Positions 27,335 through 36,237 are shown, counted from the stretch's first letter. The stretch: DNA of 64,000 nt from Jejuia algarum (GCA_947495775.1 CANMAQ010000008.1:149362-213361), one strand, 5' to 3'. A program made the numbers and translations. The notes: a model not told the origin generated them from the letters alone.

Positions 27335-28297
27335 CTATATCATTTGAATGAACGCATAATAGATAGGCATTCCTAAGGTAATATTAAAGGGAAAGGTTAT
27401 TCCCAATGCCATTGGAATATAAATACCAGCATCTGCTCTAGGCTCTGCCAATTTCATAGTAGCTGGCACTGCAATATAAGATGCCCCTGCGCCCAATATG
27501 GCGAACAACAATCTATTCCCCTCACTTTCGGTAATAAAACCACTTAGATAAGCTACGATAAGACCATTGATAAGTGGCACTACAATACCAAAAGCAAATA
27601 AAAAGATACCGTACTTTTTAAATCCTTTAATTCGTTTTGCCGTTACCATTCCCATTTCTAATAAGAAAAGCGATAAAAACCCCTTAAAAATATCTGTTGT
27701 AAACGGCTCTATACCTCTAGCTTGATCCGCATCGGCAACAAGACCAATAACCAAACTCCCTACCAACATTAAAACACTTCCGCCCGTTAACGAATGCTTA
27801 ATAAGCGCGCCTATAGATTTTTCTTTTTTCTTTCCTACGTCGTATAACATAATTAAAATAACACCAACCACAATCGCTGGAGACTCCATAATAGCCATAA
27901 TGGCAACCATATGTCCTCCAAAACTAATGCCCTGATGCTCTAAAAAAGAAACCGCCGTAACAAAAGTAACGGCACTTACAGAGCCATAGGCCGCTGCAAT
28001 AGCCCCAGCATTTGACACACCAACCTTTTTCTTTAAAGCGAAAAACGTATAAACAGGCACCACACTAGAAAGCAGAATAGCGAAAATAATAGAATAGGTG
28101 ATTTCTGAATTGAACGTACTATGCGACAATTCTTGTCCGCCTTTAAAACCAATTGCAAACAGTAAATACAGTGATATAAATTTAGACGAATTTTCAGGTA
28201 TTTTTAAATCACTTTTTAAAACAGTTGCCAATATACCAAGGATAAAAAATAATAATACCGGATTGGTAAGATTGCTAATAAGTACATCTACATTCAT
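27335..28297 (-). CDS. SbtA-type sodium-dependent bicarbonate permease
   Basis: 320 residues with about ten hydrophobic segments and the family pattern FAIGFKGGQELSHS, AAAYGSVSAVTFVTAVSFLE, MESPAIVVGVILI and FAILGAGASYIAVPATMKLA. In cyanobacteria SbtA imports HCO3- with Na+. It converges on the carbonic anhydrase gene and is divergent from a LysR regulator. No SbtB-like PII protein is seen nearby. A non-bicarbonate anion substrate cannot be excluded. Confidence 0.85.
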   Translation of the reverse strand: MNVDVLISNLTNPVLLFFILGILATVLKSDLKIPENSSKFISLYLLFAIGFKGGQELSHSTFNSEITYSIIFAILLSSVVPVYTFFALKKKVGVSNAGAIAAAYGSVSAVTFVTAVSFLEHQGISFGGHMVAIMAIMESPAIVVGVILIMLYDVGKKKEKSIGALIKHSLTGGSVLMLVGSLVIGLVADADQARGIEPFTTDIFKGFLSLFLLEMGMVTAKRIKGFKKYGIFLFAFGIVVPLINGLIVAYLSGFITESEGNRLLFAILGAGASYIAVPATMKLAEPRADAGIYIPMALGITFPFNITLGMPIYYAFIQMI

Positions 28298-28320
28298 AAT
28301 GTTAAGTTTTTAATTTAACG

Positions 28321-28328
28321 CAAAAGTA
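28321..28328 (-). promoter_or_regulatory. Candidate -7 element for the SbtA-type permease gene
   Basis: On the minus strand TACTTTTG fits TAnnTTTG, 24 bp before the start codon, in the shared region with the LysR gene. Confidence 0.5.
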
Positions 28329-28354
28329 TTTTATCATAATCATATATTTTTATT

Positions 28355-28362
28355 TAACTTTG
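28355..28362 (+). promoter_or_regulatory. Candidate -7 element for the LysR gene
   Basis: TAACTTTG fits TAnnTTTG, 24 bp before the start codon. The two divergent -7 elements are only 26 bp apart, so one regulator bound between them could control both genes. Confidence 0.5.
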
Positions 28363-28386
28363 TTATACAATCCATAAATAATATTA

Positions 28387-29313
28387 ATGAATTTTACTTT
28401 ACATCAGCTTAGAGTTTTTAGTGTTATTGTGCAGAATAAGAGTATTACAAAGGCCGCCGAAGAGCTTAACATGACACAACCTGCGGCTTCTATACAGCTT
28501 AAAAATTTTCAAGACCAATTCGATATTCCTTTAACAGAAGTTATTGGTAGACGCTTACACATCACACACTTTGGCAATGAAATTTATGAAATTGCAGAGT
28601 CCATTTTAAATCAAGTGGAAACCATAGAGTATAAAACACAGGCCTTTAAAGGGCTTTTATCTGGTAAATTACGCCTCTCGGTAGTATCTACGGGTAATTA
28701 TGTAATGCCCTATTTTCTCAATGGCTTTTTAAAACAGCACCCACACATAGATTTGGTTTTAGATGTTTCTAATAAAACCAATGTGATTAAAGATTTAGAA
28801 CAAAATGAAGTAGATTTCTCTTTAGTTACGGTAAGTCCCAAGCATCTAGATTTGTATGAAGAGCCTATCATGACCAATAAGTTACATTTGGTTGCTGCTT
28901 CAAATAATAATTTAGATATTAAAAGCGTAGAGGACAAATCTATTTTTAACAGGGTTCCTTTAATTTATCGCGAAGAAGGTTCTGGAACGCGATTTACCAT
29001 GCAACAATTCTTTGCAGAAGAAGCCATTACCCCTAAGGTAAAATTAGAATTAACCACCAATGAAGCCATTAAACAAGCCGTTATTGCAGATATTGGCCTA
29101 TCTATTGTTTCCCTATTAAGTATCAAGAATGAATTGTTTCAAAATGAATTAAAAATCATCCCTGTAAAAGGCCTACCGTTGGAATCGCAATGGAAACTCA
29201 TTTGGTTAAAAAAGAAAAACCTCTCCCCTGTTGCCTTGGCCTTTCTAGATTATGTACGGCAAGAAAAAGAGAAAGTCTATACCGCTTTTTTTAAATGGAT
29301 GGAGGACTATTAA
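28387..29313 (+). CDS. LysR-family regulator, divergent from the bicarbonate permease
   Basis: 308 residues. The N-terminal winged helix contains KSITKAAEELNMTQPAASIQL at ~18-38. The rest is a LysR substrate-binding domain of the CbbR/CysB-like type: LRLSVVSTGNYVMPYFLNGF, LVLDVSNKTNVIKDL and YREEGSGTRFTM. The divergent placement next to an SbtA-type permease copies the CmpR/CcmR arrangement that governs inorganic-carbon uptake in cyanobacteria. Control of the permease and perhaps of the SulP-anhydrase pair is a reasoned inference. Confidence 0.88.
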   Translation: MNFTLHQLRVFSVIVQNKSITKAAEELNMTQPAASIQLKNFQDQFDIPLTEVIGRRLHITHFGNEIYEIAESILNQVETIEYKTQAFKGLLSGKLRLSVVSTGNYVMPYFLNGFLKQHPHIDLVLDVSNKTNVIKDLEQNEVDFSLVTVSPKHLDLYEEPIMTNKLHLVAASNNNLDIKSVEDKSIFNRVPLIYREEGSGTRFTMQQFFAEEAITPKVKLELTTNEAIKQAVIADIGLSIVSLLSIKNELFQNELKIIPVKGLPLESQWKLIWLKKKNLSPVALAFLDYVRQEKEKVYTAFFKWMEDY

Positions 29314-29335
29314 ATAGTCAACCTATTTCACAAAA

Positions 29336-29362
29336 AAGACCAGCATTATAGCTGGCCTTTTC
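29336..29362. terminator. Bidirectional terminator between the LysR and outer-membrane protein genes
   Basis: A CCAGC/GCTGG stem with a 6-base loop, flanked by A-run and T-run. It suits both convergent genes. Confidence 0.75.
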
Positions 29363-29391
29363 TATTTTCTCAAAAGAGATTAGATTGTTTC

Positions 29392-30078
29392 TTAAATGCG
29401 GTATAACAGACCTACACTGATATGGTCTAATCCTGTATTAAAATTAAACCTATTCGATTTCTCTTCACTTTTTGTGGTCTCATTATCTTGATTTGTATAA
29501 TAGTTATCCGATGTTGTTGTAGAATACGATAATCCCCCTAAACGTGCCCGCAATGCAAAATGTGATGAAATGAAATAATTCAAGCCTGCACTCAAAGACA
29601 CCGAAATACTTTCACTGTCGCCCCTATTATTGTACAGAACCATTCCATCTTCATCTAAAAACGTGCTAGAATATTCATTACCGCCATAATTGACACCTAA
29701 CGTCGCTAAAAAAGAAAACTTCTTTTGTGGTGTAAAATAATAACTTCCAAAAGTGCCTATTTGCCAAAAATCATTTGTAGACTCTCTTCGCTCATTCCAT
29801 TCTTGTGAAGATTCCCCTAGCATTCCCTCTATCCCCAAAACAATATGGTCTGTGATAAAGTGATGTGCAGCTGGATTAAAACTGTACTGGTTATTTTTTG
29901 TGTCTGAACCCTCTAGTTCTTCGTCAAAAAAAGAATTTTCGGTATTTGAACTAAAGAAATTAACACTACCCGAAAGGGCATAATCGCCTTTTTTAAAGCC
30001 TACTGTTGGTTCTGGATTTTGGGCAAGACATGCCATTGTTGAAAGGCATGTAAATGCCACTACTACTGATTTAAACAT
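29392..30078 (-). CDS. Outer-membrane beta-barrel protein
   Basis: 228 residues. A signal peptide (SVVVAFTCLSTMACLAQ) is followed by alternating hydrophobic strands (FLATLGVNYGGNEYSS, ISVSLSAGLNYFISSHFALRARLG) and a terminal strand ending ISVGLLYRI with an aromatic/hydrophobic pattern, as in porin-fold OmpW/OprF-like proteins. It should be an 8-10 strand barrel. No partner gene is adjacent and the function is unknown. Confidence 0.75.
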   Translation of the reverse strand: MFKSVVVAFTCLSTMACLAQNPEPTVGFKKGDYALSGSVNFFSSNTENSFFDEELEGSDTKNNQYSFNPAAHHFITDHIVLGIEGMLGESSQEWNERRESTNDFWQIGTFGSYYFTPQKKFSFLATLGVNYGGNEYSSTFLDEDGMVLYNNRGDSESISVSLSAGLNYFISSHFALRARLGGLSYSTTTSDNYYTNQDNETTKSEEKSNRFNFNTGLDHISVGLLYRI

Positions 30079-30309
30079 AATTGTCGTTTTTTGATGTGAT
30101 GATTGATGCTTACTATAGTATCAAAGAACATGCCTACAAATCACAAAAAACACTTGTTAACGTTTTGGTAACATTAAGAATTTAAACAGCATTAAATCAA
30201 CACCTTATGCTTTCTAAAATAATAAAAAACAACATATATAAAATCTTTCAGCATTATTTTAACCTTGGCAAAAGAACTTTGGTATGGTCAATACGTTCTA
30301 ATTCAAAAA

Positions 30310-30816
30310 CTATACTGCTGTCTCTTCAGCCTCATTTTGTGTTAAGATTTTAGGAAAGATGGTTGGCGCTAAAGATTTTACAGGCTGGTACAAAATAGAG
30401 TCTTCTAAATCTTCTGCACTGGCAAACGGAATGGTATTATTTAAACCATCAAAAACCATGAGTACCACACTTAAAATAACGCCAATTTTTAAGCCTCCAA
30501 AAATAGCACCTGCAATTTTATTTATAATGCCTAATGCCGCAAAATTAGCAAGCTTGGTCAACGCTTTCCCTGCTAGGGCTATCGCCAAAACAATAAGTAT
30601 AAATGTAATTGCAAAGGCCACAATATTAATATATTTTTCATCCCAGGACACCTTTTCCGTTAAAAATGCTGCCGCAAAATTACTAAAATGTATAGCGCCA
30701 TATACCCCAGCAATTAAAGCAGCAAGCGAAGCTACTTCTACAAAAAGTCCCTTAAGAAAACCGCGAACCAAACCAAATAAAATGAGTGCTCCTAATATAA
30801 TATCTATAACTGCCAT
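30310..30816 (-). CDS. CvpA-family membrane protein
   Basis: 168 residues from ATG 30816 (MAVIDIILGALILFGLVRGFLKG). An upstream in-frame extension to 30948 would swallow the promoter and does not look like protein. Four membrane segments and the GLVRGFLKGLFVEVASL signature match the CvpA/colicin V production family. CvpA is needed for membrane robustness in several bacteria; its mechanism is unclear. A -7 element lies 16 bp upstream. Confidence 0.88.
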   Translation of the reverse strand: MAVIDIILGALILFGLVRGFLKGLFVEVASLAALIAGVYGAIHFSNFAAAFLTEKVSWDEKYINIVAFAITFILIVLAIALAGKALTKLANFAALGIINKIAGAIFGGLKIGVILSVVLMVFDGLNNTIPFASAEDLEDSILYQPVKSLAPTIFPKILTQNEAEETAV

Positions 30817-30831
30817 AATTTTAAATTTAAA

Positions 30832-30839
30832 CAAATATA
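30832..30839 (-). promoter_or_regulatory. Candidate -7 element for the CvpA gene
   Basis: TATATTTG on the minus strand, 16 bp before the chosen ATG, giving a leader of only about 10 nt. This supports the shorter start. Confidence 0.5.
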
Positions 30840-30864
30840 AAATAATACTAACACTTAGGTTTAT

Positions 30865-30872
30865 TAACTTTG
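30865..30872 (+). promoter_or_regulatory. Candidate -7 element for the 118-residue conserved protein
   Basis: TAACTTTG on the plus strand, 58 bp before the start codon, divergent from the CvpA promoter. Confidence 0.45.
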
Positions 30873-30930
30873 CCACATAAATTGATGGGAAGCAATCCCG
30901 CTGCGGTATGCCCTTAAAACGAATACAAAT

Positions 30931-31287
30931 ATGTCTAGAGATGAGCAATTAAAAGAACGATGGCATAAAGTCGTTAAAAAATTATCGGATCAATTTGCTG
31001 ATGGCGATACTTTAGATCTAGATGCAATTATATATCTTATTGGAGTGCAGGAATTGGGGCAATTGGACCGCAGTTTTAAGAAAGATCAAAAATTAGATTT
31101 AATGCACATTGCTATATGTAAGCTATTAACACCTTATGGGTATTACGAATTAGATTTTGTTGACTCTGATGGATGGCCACATTACAAAACTTTAGAAGCA
31201 CTCCCGCATTTAAAAGCAGGAGAACAATCGGTTTTAATGAAAGAAGCTATAGTTAACTATTTTCTAGAAACCACTTATATCGATTAA
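30931..31287 (+). CDS. Conserved hypothetical protein, 118 residues
   Basis: MSRDEQLKERWHKVVKKLSD at the N-terminus, then LDLDAIIYLIGVQELGQLDR, LDLMHIAICKLLTPYGYYEL and DSDGWPHYKTLEALPHL. It looks soluble and mostly helical and has no cysteine pair or known catalytic motif. I believe it is widespread in Flavobacteriaceae but recognise no named family. It stands alone, divergent from cvpA. Confidence 0.7.
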   Translation: MSRDEQLKERWHKVVKKLSDQFADGDTLDLDAIIYLIGVQELGQLDRSFKKDQKLDLMHIAICKLLTPYGYYELDFVDSDGWPHYKTLEALPHLKAGEQSVLMKEAIVNYFLETTYID

Positions 31288-31574
31288 AAAACAAGGCTGC
31301 ATCATGCATACAACGACACCAATGTAGCGTCTAAAAAGACTAAACATAAGCCACAGCCACTAAAAACGGAATACTACATTCTTAATTTTAAGCCATCTTA
31401 TGTTCTAACTTTAGCCTGCGCTAAGATACTAGGCCCTGTATGTGTTGCCGCATGCTACAGATGTTCCAGGACCCAAATGAGATGCAACAGCAGTTAAACC
31501 TAAGTGAATCCTGTAATCGATACCGCAAATCCCGATAAATTGATTAAATTTGCCATCATTTTTGAATATGTGTT
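31288..31574. other. Intergenic region before pheS
   Basis: No credible ORF. A -7 like TAAATTTG is at 31545-31552, 23 bp before the pheS start. No tRNA-Phe leader peptide or attenuator with tandem Phe codons was visible. Confidence 0.4.
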
Positions 31575-32594
31575 ATGATAGATAAGATAAAAGAACTTAT
31601 TGCAGAAGCCGATGCTTTTAAAAGCCAATCTAAGGAAGAGGTAGAAGCATTCCGTATTAAGTATTTAGGATCTAAGGGACTTCTTAGAGAATTTTATGGT
31701 GAGCTTAAAAATGTTGCCAATGAACAAAAGAAGGAATTTGGTCAAATTATCAATCAACTCAAAAACACAGCCGAAAACAAAGTCAACGCCTTAAAAGCAG
31801 AGCTGGAGACTAAAGAAGACGCTAAAGGCATCTATGGGGATTTATCAAGACCAGGGCAAGCTATAGATATTGGTGCACGCCACCCTATTTCTATCGTAAA
31901 AAATCAAATTATCGATATTTTTGCGCGCATTGGATTTAATGTGAGTGAAGGCCCAGAAATAGAAGACGACTGGCATAACTTTACGGCATTAAACTTACCA
32001 GAATACCACCCTGCGAGAGACATGCAGGATACCTTTTTTATACAAACAGATCCAGATGTGTTATTACGCACCCACACGAGTTCTGTTCAAGTACGTTATA
32101 TGGAGAAAAACAAACCTCCTATTCGTACCATTTCTCCTGGGCGTGTGTATAGAAATGAAGCCATATCTGCACGTTCGCACTGCTTTTTCCATCAAGTGGA
32201 AGGTTTGTATATAGATAAAGATGTGAGTTTTGCCGATTTAAAACAAACGCTTCAACACTTTACAACAGAAATGTTTGGTAAAGCTAAAATACGCTTACGT
32301 CCATCTTATTTCCCATTTACAGAACCTAGCGCAGAAGTTGATGTGTATTGGGGCCTAGAAACAGAATCGGACTATAGAATCACAAAAGGTACTGGCTGGC
32401 TAGAAATTGGCGGTTGTGGTATGGTAGATCCTAACGTTTTAGAAAATTGTAATATCGACCCTAACGTCTATTCTGGATTTGCATTTGGCGTTGGTATAGA
32501 TCGTATTGCGATGCTGCTACATCAAATTAGTGATATACGCTTATTAAGTGAAAACGATGTGCGTTTCTTAGAGCAGTTTAAAGCTTCGCTTTAA
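31575..32594 (+). CDS. pheS: Phenylalanyl-tRNA synthetase alpha subunit
   Basis: 339 residues, the usual length. The N-terminal coiled coil (~1-90) binds tRNA. The class II catalytic core follows: ARHPISIVKNQIIDIFARIGF, HPARDMQDTFFI (motif 2 region RTHTSSVQVRYM), SHCFFHQVEGLYIDKDVSF, and motif 3 GFAFGVGIDRIAMLLH. It works with PheT, which is not in the window. The TAA stop overlaps the stop of the convergent gene within a TTTAAA palindrome. Confidence 0.95.
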   Translation: MIDKIKELIAEADAFKSQSKEEVEAFRIKYLGSKGLLREFYGELKNVANEQKKEFGQIINQLKNTAENKVNALKAELETKEDAKGIYGDLSRPGQAIDIGARHPISIVKNQIIDIFARIGFNVSEGPEIEDDWHNFTALNLPEYHPARDMQDTFFIQTDPDVLLRTHTSSVQVRYMEKNKPPIRTISPGRVYRNEAISARSHCFFHQVEGLYIDKDVSFADLKQTLQHFTTEMFGKAKIRLRPSYFPFTEPSAEVDVYWGLETESDYRITKGTGWLEIGGCGMVDPNVLENCNIDPNVYSGFAFGVGIDRIAMLLHQISDIRLLSENDVRFLEQFKASL

Positions 32595-33037
32595 ACACCA
32601 TAAGCGTTTTTAGCACTTTCAATTTGTGACGCCTCTGTCGTTTCTGGGTACAGTATGTATTTAGGCGCTATAATAGGCTTGCTATGCGTCACCTCTATTT
32701 TAATAATTTCAGAAAAAGGAAATTTACCTGCGGTAAGCTTTAATAACTGAGCGGCCATATCTGCAAAATCATCTTCGTTTTTAGAGATTATAGAGGCCGT
32801 GCCTTTTAGCTGATACCCTTTTTGAACCAAAATATCAATAACACTAAGGCACACCTTAGGGTTTGTTCGTATATTTTTCACAGATTGTGGCGATGCAATA
32901 TTGGCTATTATGATACTACGGTTTTCATAGACCGCAAACACCTCTTTAGGAGATACATTTGGGTAATTTTCTTTAGACGCTGTTGCCAACCAACACAACA
33001 CACTCTGTTCTAAACAGGATATAACCGCTTTATTCAT
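32591..33037 (-). CDS. Pyridoxamine 5'-phosphate oxidase-like flavin-binding protein
   Basis: About 148 residues from ATG 33037 (MNKAVISCLEQSVLCWLATAS). The frame upstream of this belongs to the preceding gene and is not used. The split-barrel pattern WLATASKENYPNVSPKEVFAVYENRSIIIANIASP is typical of small PNPOx-like FMN proteins. The substrate is unknown. Its start overlaps the end of the upstream gene by 8 bp, so both are one transcription unit. Confidence 0.8.
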   Translation of the reverse strand: MNKAVISCLEQSVLCWLATASKENYPNVSPKEVFAVYENRSIIIANIASPQSVKNIRTNPKVCLSVIDILVQKGYQLKGTASIISKNEDDFADMAAQLLKLTAGKFPFSEIIKIEVTHSKPIIAPKYILYPETTEASQIESAKNAYGV

Positions 33038-33767
33038 AATGTAACGTTGTAAATAGCGACGCATTAAAATTTGGTAGCACCCGAACGTTTGTAGGTCCAA
33101 ATTTACTACGATTAAAAGACAGAAAAACACCGTCTATAGGTTGGTAATTATCCCAAGGCAATTTAAATTTAGGATTCGCATCTGTAGCAGTCTTAAAAAA
33201 TGCCCATTGCGTTATCAAATGATCCTTCTGGTTGACGTAAATATGATATTTATTTGATGGTGTTACACCAACATTTGTAAAAGTAACCTCTAACACATCG
33301 CATCTATTGTCTCCAGCAATTACCTCTGTTTTGAGATGCCTTAAAGACACCCCTGGATCTTCTAATTTCCAAGGCATAACCAACCAATACGCATCATTAA
33401 TCCATATGTTCTTACCACGTTGTAACATACGCTTTCGTCGAGAAGGCGCAACAACTTCTACACCATCTTCAAAAACGTTACCCTGTAGTGTATTTACATT
33501 TACAAGAATGACTTGTTTCTTTTCTGGAATTTCAATACGCACAGCCCCTGTCCATTTATTCCAATACAATCTACGCGTTTTAAAGTCCCATTGTATCACA
33601 TGAATTTTAGAATAAGCCTCTACACCTCCCATGGCCTTATAAAGTGCTTTTACAATAGGGGTACACTTCGCATCCCGAATTTGAGCATTAACTTTAAAAG
33701 TTACACTATTTAAACCTAAAAAAAAGAGAAGCGCTGCTATTTTAATACGTGAGTGCGGTTGATACAT
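33030..33767 (-). CDS. Secreted conserved protein (LolA/DUF-like fold suspected)
   Basis: 245 residues with a signal peptide (IAALLFFLGLNSVTFKVNAQ, cleaved near residue 29). The mature part is beta-rich with an aromatic pattern: IHVIQWDFKTRRLYWNKWTG, KNIWINDAYWLVMPWKLEDP and NKYHIYVNQKDHLITQW. This resembles periplasmic lipid-carrier-like folds, but I recognise no exact family. It overlaps the flavin-binding gene at its 3' end. The role is unknown. Confidence 0.65.
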   Translation of the reverse strand: MYQPHSRIKIAALLFFLGLNSVTFKVNAQIRDAKCTPIVKALYKAMGGVEAYSKIHVIQWDFKTRRLYWNKWTGAVRIEIPEKKQVILVNVNTLQGNVFEDGVEVVAPSRRKRMLQRGKNIWINDAYWLVMPWKLEDPGVSLRHLKTEVIAGDNRCDVLEVTFTNVGVTPSNKYHIYVNQKDHLITQWAFFKTATDANPKFKLPWDNYQPIDGVFLSFNRSKFGPTNVRVLPNFNASLFTTLHYE

Positions 33768-33933
33768 ATAGAAAAATTTGTATTGGTCTAAATTAGAAAA
33801 ATCATTACTATTCTCAAAGGGAAAACAAGATTACAATGCCTTATAATCTAGCATTAAAAAGCGGTATTTTAATTTTATGTACTTTTCAAGCCTTATACCC
33901 CATCTGCTAGCATAAAATAGCCTCGAAATATCT

Positions 33934-33941
33934 TATTTTTG
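33934..33941 (+). promoter_or_regulatory. Candidate -7 element for the 131-residue protein
   Basis: TATTTTTG, 19 bp before the GTG start, which supports that start. Confidence 0.5.
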
Positions 33942-33960
33942 TCAACTAAATGAGTTTAAA

Positions 33961-34356
33961 GTGAAAAAAGACATCCACATTCCTAAAGTTGAAGGCGTAT
34001 ACATTGCTGTTGTTAACGAATACAATGCCATTTATAAAACCTACGATTGGAACGCTTATATCATCAACGCTAAAGACATTGCTTTAGATATGGTCATTAT
34101 CGTATCAGAAGGTTATTCTGAAACAAAGAAAACAGCCGCCTTTAGAAAAAAAATAGAACAACTTCCTAAAAAAAGTTATGCCAAAATAGAACTTTTACAA
34201 GAAGAGTTGTTTGCTTTAAACAACAGTTTTAAAGTTTCTTTTTTTGAGGGCAATACCATGTTCGACAAAACGTATCTGTTTAGAAAAAATACAATTAACA
34301 CTACAGCTCTACAACCGTTACCTTTAATGACTGCTAAGGGGGTTCTGGTAAAATAA
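33961..34356 (+). CDS. Conserved hypothetical protein, 131 residues, GTG start
   Basis: The N-terminus is (M)KKDIHIPKVEGVYIAVVNEYN, followed by KTYDWNAYIINAKDIALDMVIIVSEGY and a helical middle; no signal peptide or membrane segment. I think it is conserved among flavobacteria but recognise no family. The GTG start is supported by the -7 element 19 bp upstream. It stands alone before mscL. Confidence 0.65.
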   Translation: MKKDIHIPKVEGVYIAVVNEYNAIYKTYDWNAYIINAKDIALDMVIIVSEGYSETKKTAAFRKKIEQLPKKSYAKIELLQEELFALNNSFKVSFFEGNTMFDKTYLFRKNTINTTALQPLPLMTAKGVLVK

Positions 34357-34465
34357 ATTAAGAACAAGTGACCTTCGCCTAATGCTGTGTCCAATTAAAT
34401 GAAATGCTAAAGAATTAACTTTTTTAAGTAAATTAGCAATTCACTAACCTTAAAATATAAAAAAC

Positions 34466-34867
34466 ATGTTAAAAGAATTTAAAGAGTTTGCAATGAAAGG
34501 CAACCTTGTAGACATCGCCGTTGGTTTTGTTATGGGTGCCGCTTTTAAAGAAGTTGTAACATCCTTCACAGGAGGTATTGTATCACCATTAATTGGTTTG
34601 ATTTTCGATTCGGACTTCAAAGCGTTACGATACAAATTAAAAGACGGTGTTGCTAATGATGCCGGAGAAATTGTAGGCGATGTGTTTTTAGAATACGGAA
34701 CCTTCATCACCAATGTTATTGACTTTATTATTGTTGCTTTTGTAATGTTCTTAGTTGTAAAAGGTGTGAATAAAATGAAGAAGAAAGAAGAGCCAGCTCC
34801 AGAAGCACCAAAAGGACCATCTCAAGAAGATTTACTTGCAGAAATTAGAGATTTACTTAAAAAATAA
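34466..34867 (+). CDS. mscL: Large-conductance mechanosensitive channel MscL
   Basis: 133 residues. The N-terminal MLKEFKEFAMKGNLVDIAVGFVMGAAF is the MscL signature helix and pore-lining TM1. TM2 is VIDFIIVAFVMFLVVKGVNKM, followed by a charged cytoplasmic helix ending EDLLAEIRDLLKK. It forms a pentameric emergency release valve in the inner membrane under hypo-osmotic shock. It is monocistronic with its own terminator. Confidence 0.95.
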   Translation: MLKEFKEFAMKGNLVDIAVGFVMGAAFKEVVTSFTGGIVSPLIGLIFDSDFKALRYKLKDGVANDAGEIVGDVFLEYGTFITNVIDFIIVAFVMFLVVKGVNKMKKKEEPAPEAPKGPSQEDLLAEIRDLLKK

Positions 34868-34905
34868 CATGTTGTTAAATATATAACAAGCTGTTATTTC
34901 TTGTT

Positions 34906-34942
34906 AAAAAGCCCTTGTTTTCTAAAAATGAGGGCTCTTTTT
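34906..34942 (+). terminator. Intrinsic terminator after mscL
   Basis: AAAAAGCCCT pairs with AGGGCTCTTTTT (one bulge), with a long A/T loop. Confidence 0.78.
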
Positions 34943-35085
34943 ATATTTAGAATAGTAATTAATATTTAGTTTTGCAGACGTATTCTATTAGAATACAAGA
35001 GCTGTAGCTTTGGGTGTTTCCATTTAATACAAGAGACACTAATAAAACTGCAAACATAAATTTAGAAATAATAAACACGAAACAG

Positions 35086-36075
35086 ATGAAAGTAGCTGTA
35101 GTTGGCGCCACTGGTATGGTTGGCGAAGTCATGTTAAAAGTTCTAGCAGAACGCAATTTCCCTATAACAGAATTAATTCCTGTAGCTTCAGAGCGCTCTT
35201 TAGGAAAAACAATAACGTATAAAGGAAAAGAATATAAGGTTGTTGTTCTAGAAACGGCAGTCGCTATGCAACCAGATATTGCTTTATTTTCAGCTGGAGG
35301 AGGCACCTCTTTAGAGTGGGCGCCTAAATTTGCTGCCGTAGGCACTACGGTTGTTGATAATTCTTCTGCGTGGCGTATGGACCCTACTAAAAAATTAGTG
35401 GTACCAGAAATTAATGCCAACGAATTGACAAAAGAGGATAAAATTATCGCAAATCCTAATTGCTCAACAATTCAATTGGTAATGGCTTTAAACCCATTAC
35501 ATAAAAAATATAAAATGAAGCGTGTGGTTATATCTACCTACCAATCTGTTTCTGGTACTGGTGTGAAAGCTGTGCGTCAATTAGAAAATGAGATTGCTGG
35601 TGTAGAAGGCGAAATGGCATATCCTTACCCTATTGGTCGTAACGCATTGCCACATTGTGATGTTTTCGAAGAGAATGGTTATACTAAAGAAGAAATGAAA
35701 TTGGCGAGAGAACCTCAAAAAATCATGAATGACCGCTCGTTCTCTGTATCTGCAACAGCCGTAAGAATTCCAACAGCAGGAGGACATTCCGAATCTGTAA
35801 ATGTAGAGTTTGAAAACGATTTCGATTTGGCTGAAGTTCGTAAATTGTTACACGATACTCCAGGTGTTGTTGTGCAAGATAACACAGATACCAACACCTA
35901 TCCAATGCCTATCTTTGCGCATGATAAAGATGAGGTATTTGTAGGTAGAATTCGTCGTGATGAAACACAACCAAACACCTTAAACATGTGGATCGTTGCA
36001 GATAACTTGCGTAAAGGCGCGGCTACCAATACCGTTCAAATCGCAGAATACCTTATTGCTCAAAATTTAGTCTAG
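35086..36075 (+). CDS. asd: Aspartate-semialdehyde dehydrogenase
   Basis: 329 residues from ATG 35086 (MKVAVVGATGMVGEVMLKVL), the normal family start; the 24 upstream in-frame residues look like leader. The NADP loop GATGMVG, catalytic cysteine in NPNCSTIQ and C-terminal MWIVADNLRKGAATN are present. It reduces aspartyl phosphate to the semialdehyde on the way to lysine, diaminopimelate, threonine and methionine. It is monocistronic. Confidence 0.95.
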   Translation: MKVAVVGATGMVGEVMLKVLAERNFPITELIPVASERSLGKTITYKGKEYKVVVLETAVAMQPDIALFSAGGGTSLEWAPKFAAVGTTVVDNSSAWRMDPTKKLVVPEINANELTKEDKIIANPNCSTIQLVMALNPLHKKYKMKRVVISTYQSVSGTGVKAVRQLENEIAGVEGEMAYPYPIGRNALPHCDVFEENGYTKEEMKLAREPQKIMNDRSFSVSATAVRIPTAGGHSESVNVEFENDFDLAEVRKLLHDTPGVVVQDNTDTNTYPMPIFAHDKDEVFVGRIRRDETQPNTLNMWIVADNLRKGAATNTVQIAEYLIAQNLV

Positions 36076-36136
36076 TAGCCCTAGCTGATATGTAAGTTGA
36101 CAAAGCGTATGACTTATATAACTATTATATATATTT

Positions 36137-36174
36137 AAAAAAACCTTTGAAGTGCTCACTTCAAAGGTTTTTTT
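36137..36174 (+). terminator. Intrinsic terminator after asd
   Basis: An AAACCTTTGAAGTG / CACTTCAAAGGTTT stem with a 2-base loop, then a T-run; a perfect 14-bp stem. Confidence 0.9.
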
Positions 36175-36229
36175 AATTCACAACGCCACAATATTACGCA
36201 TCTTGAAATGGATTTAAACTTAAATCTGT

Positions 36230-36237
36230 TATTTTTG
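36230..36237 (+). promoter_or_regulatory. Candidate -7 element for the prolyl oligopeptidase gene
   Basis: TATTTTTG, 20 bp before the ATG. Confidence 0.5.

Noticed and set aside
30817..30948. N-terminal extension of the CvpA protein
   Set aside because: It would cover the -7 element at 30832-30839 and part of the divergent gene's start; the family start is at 30816.
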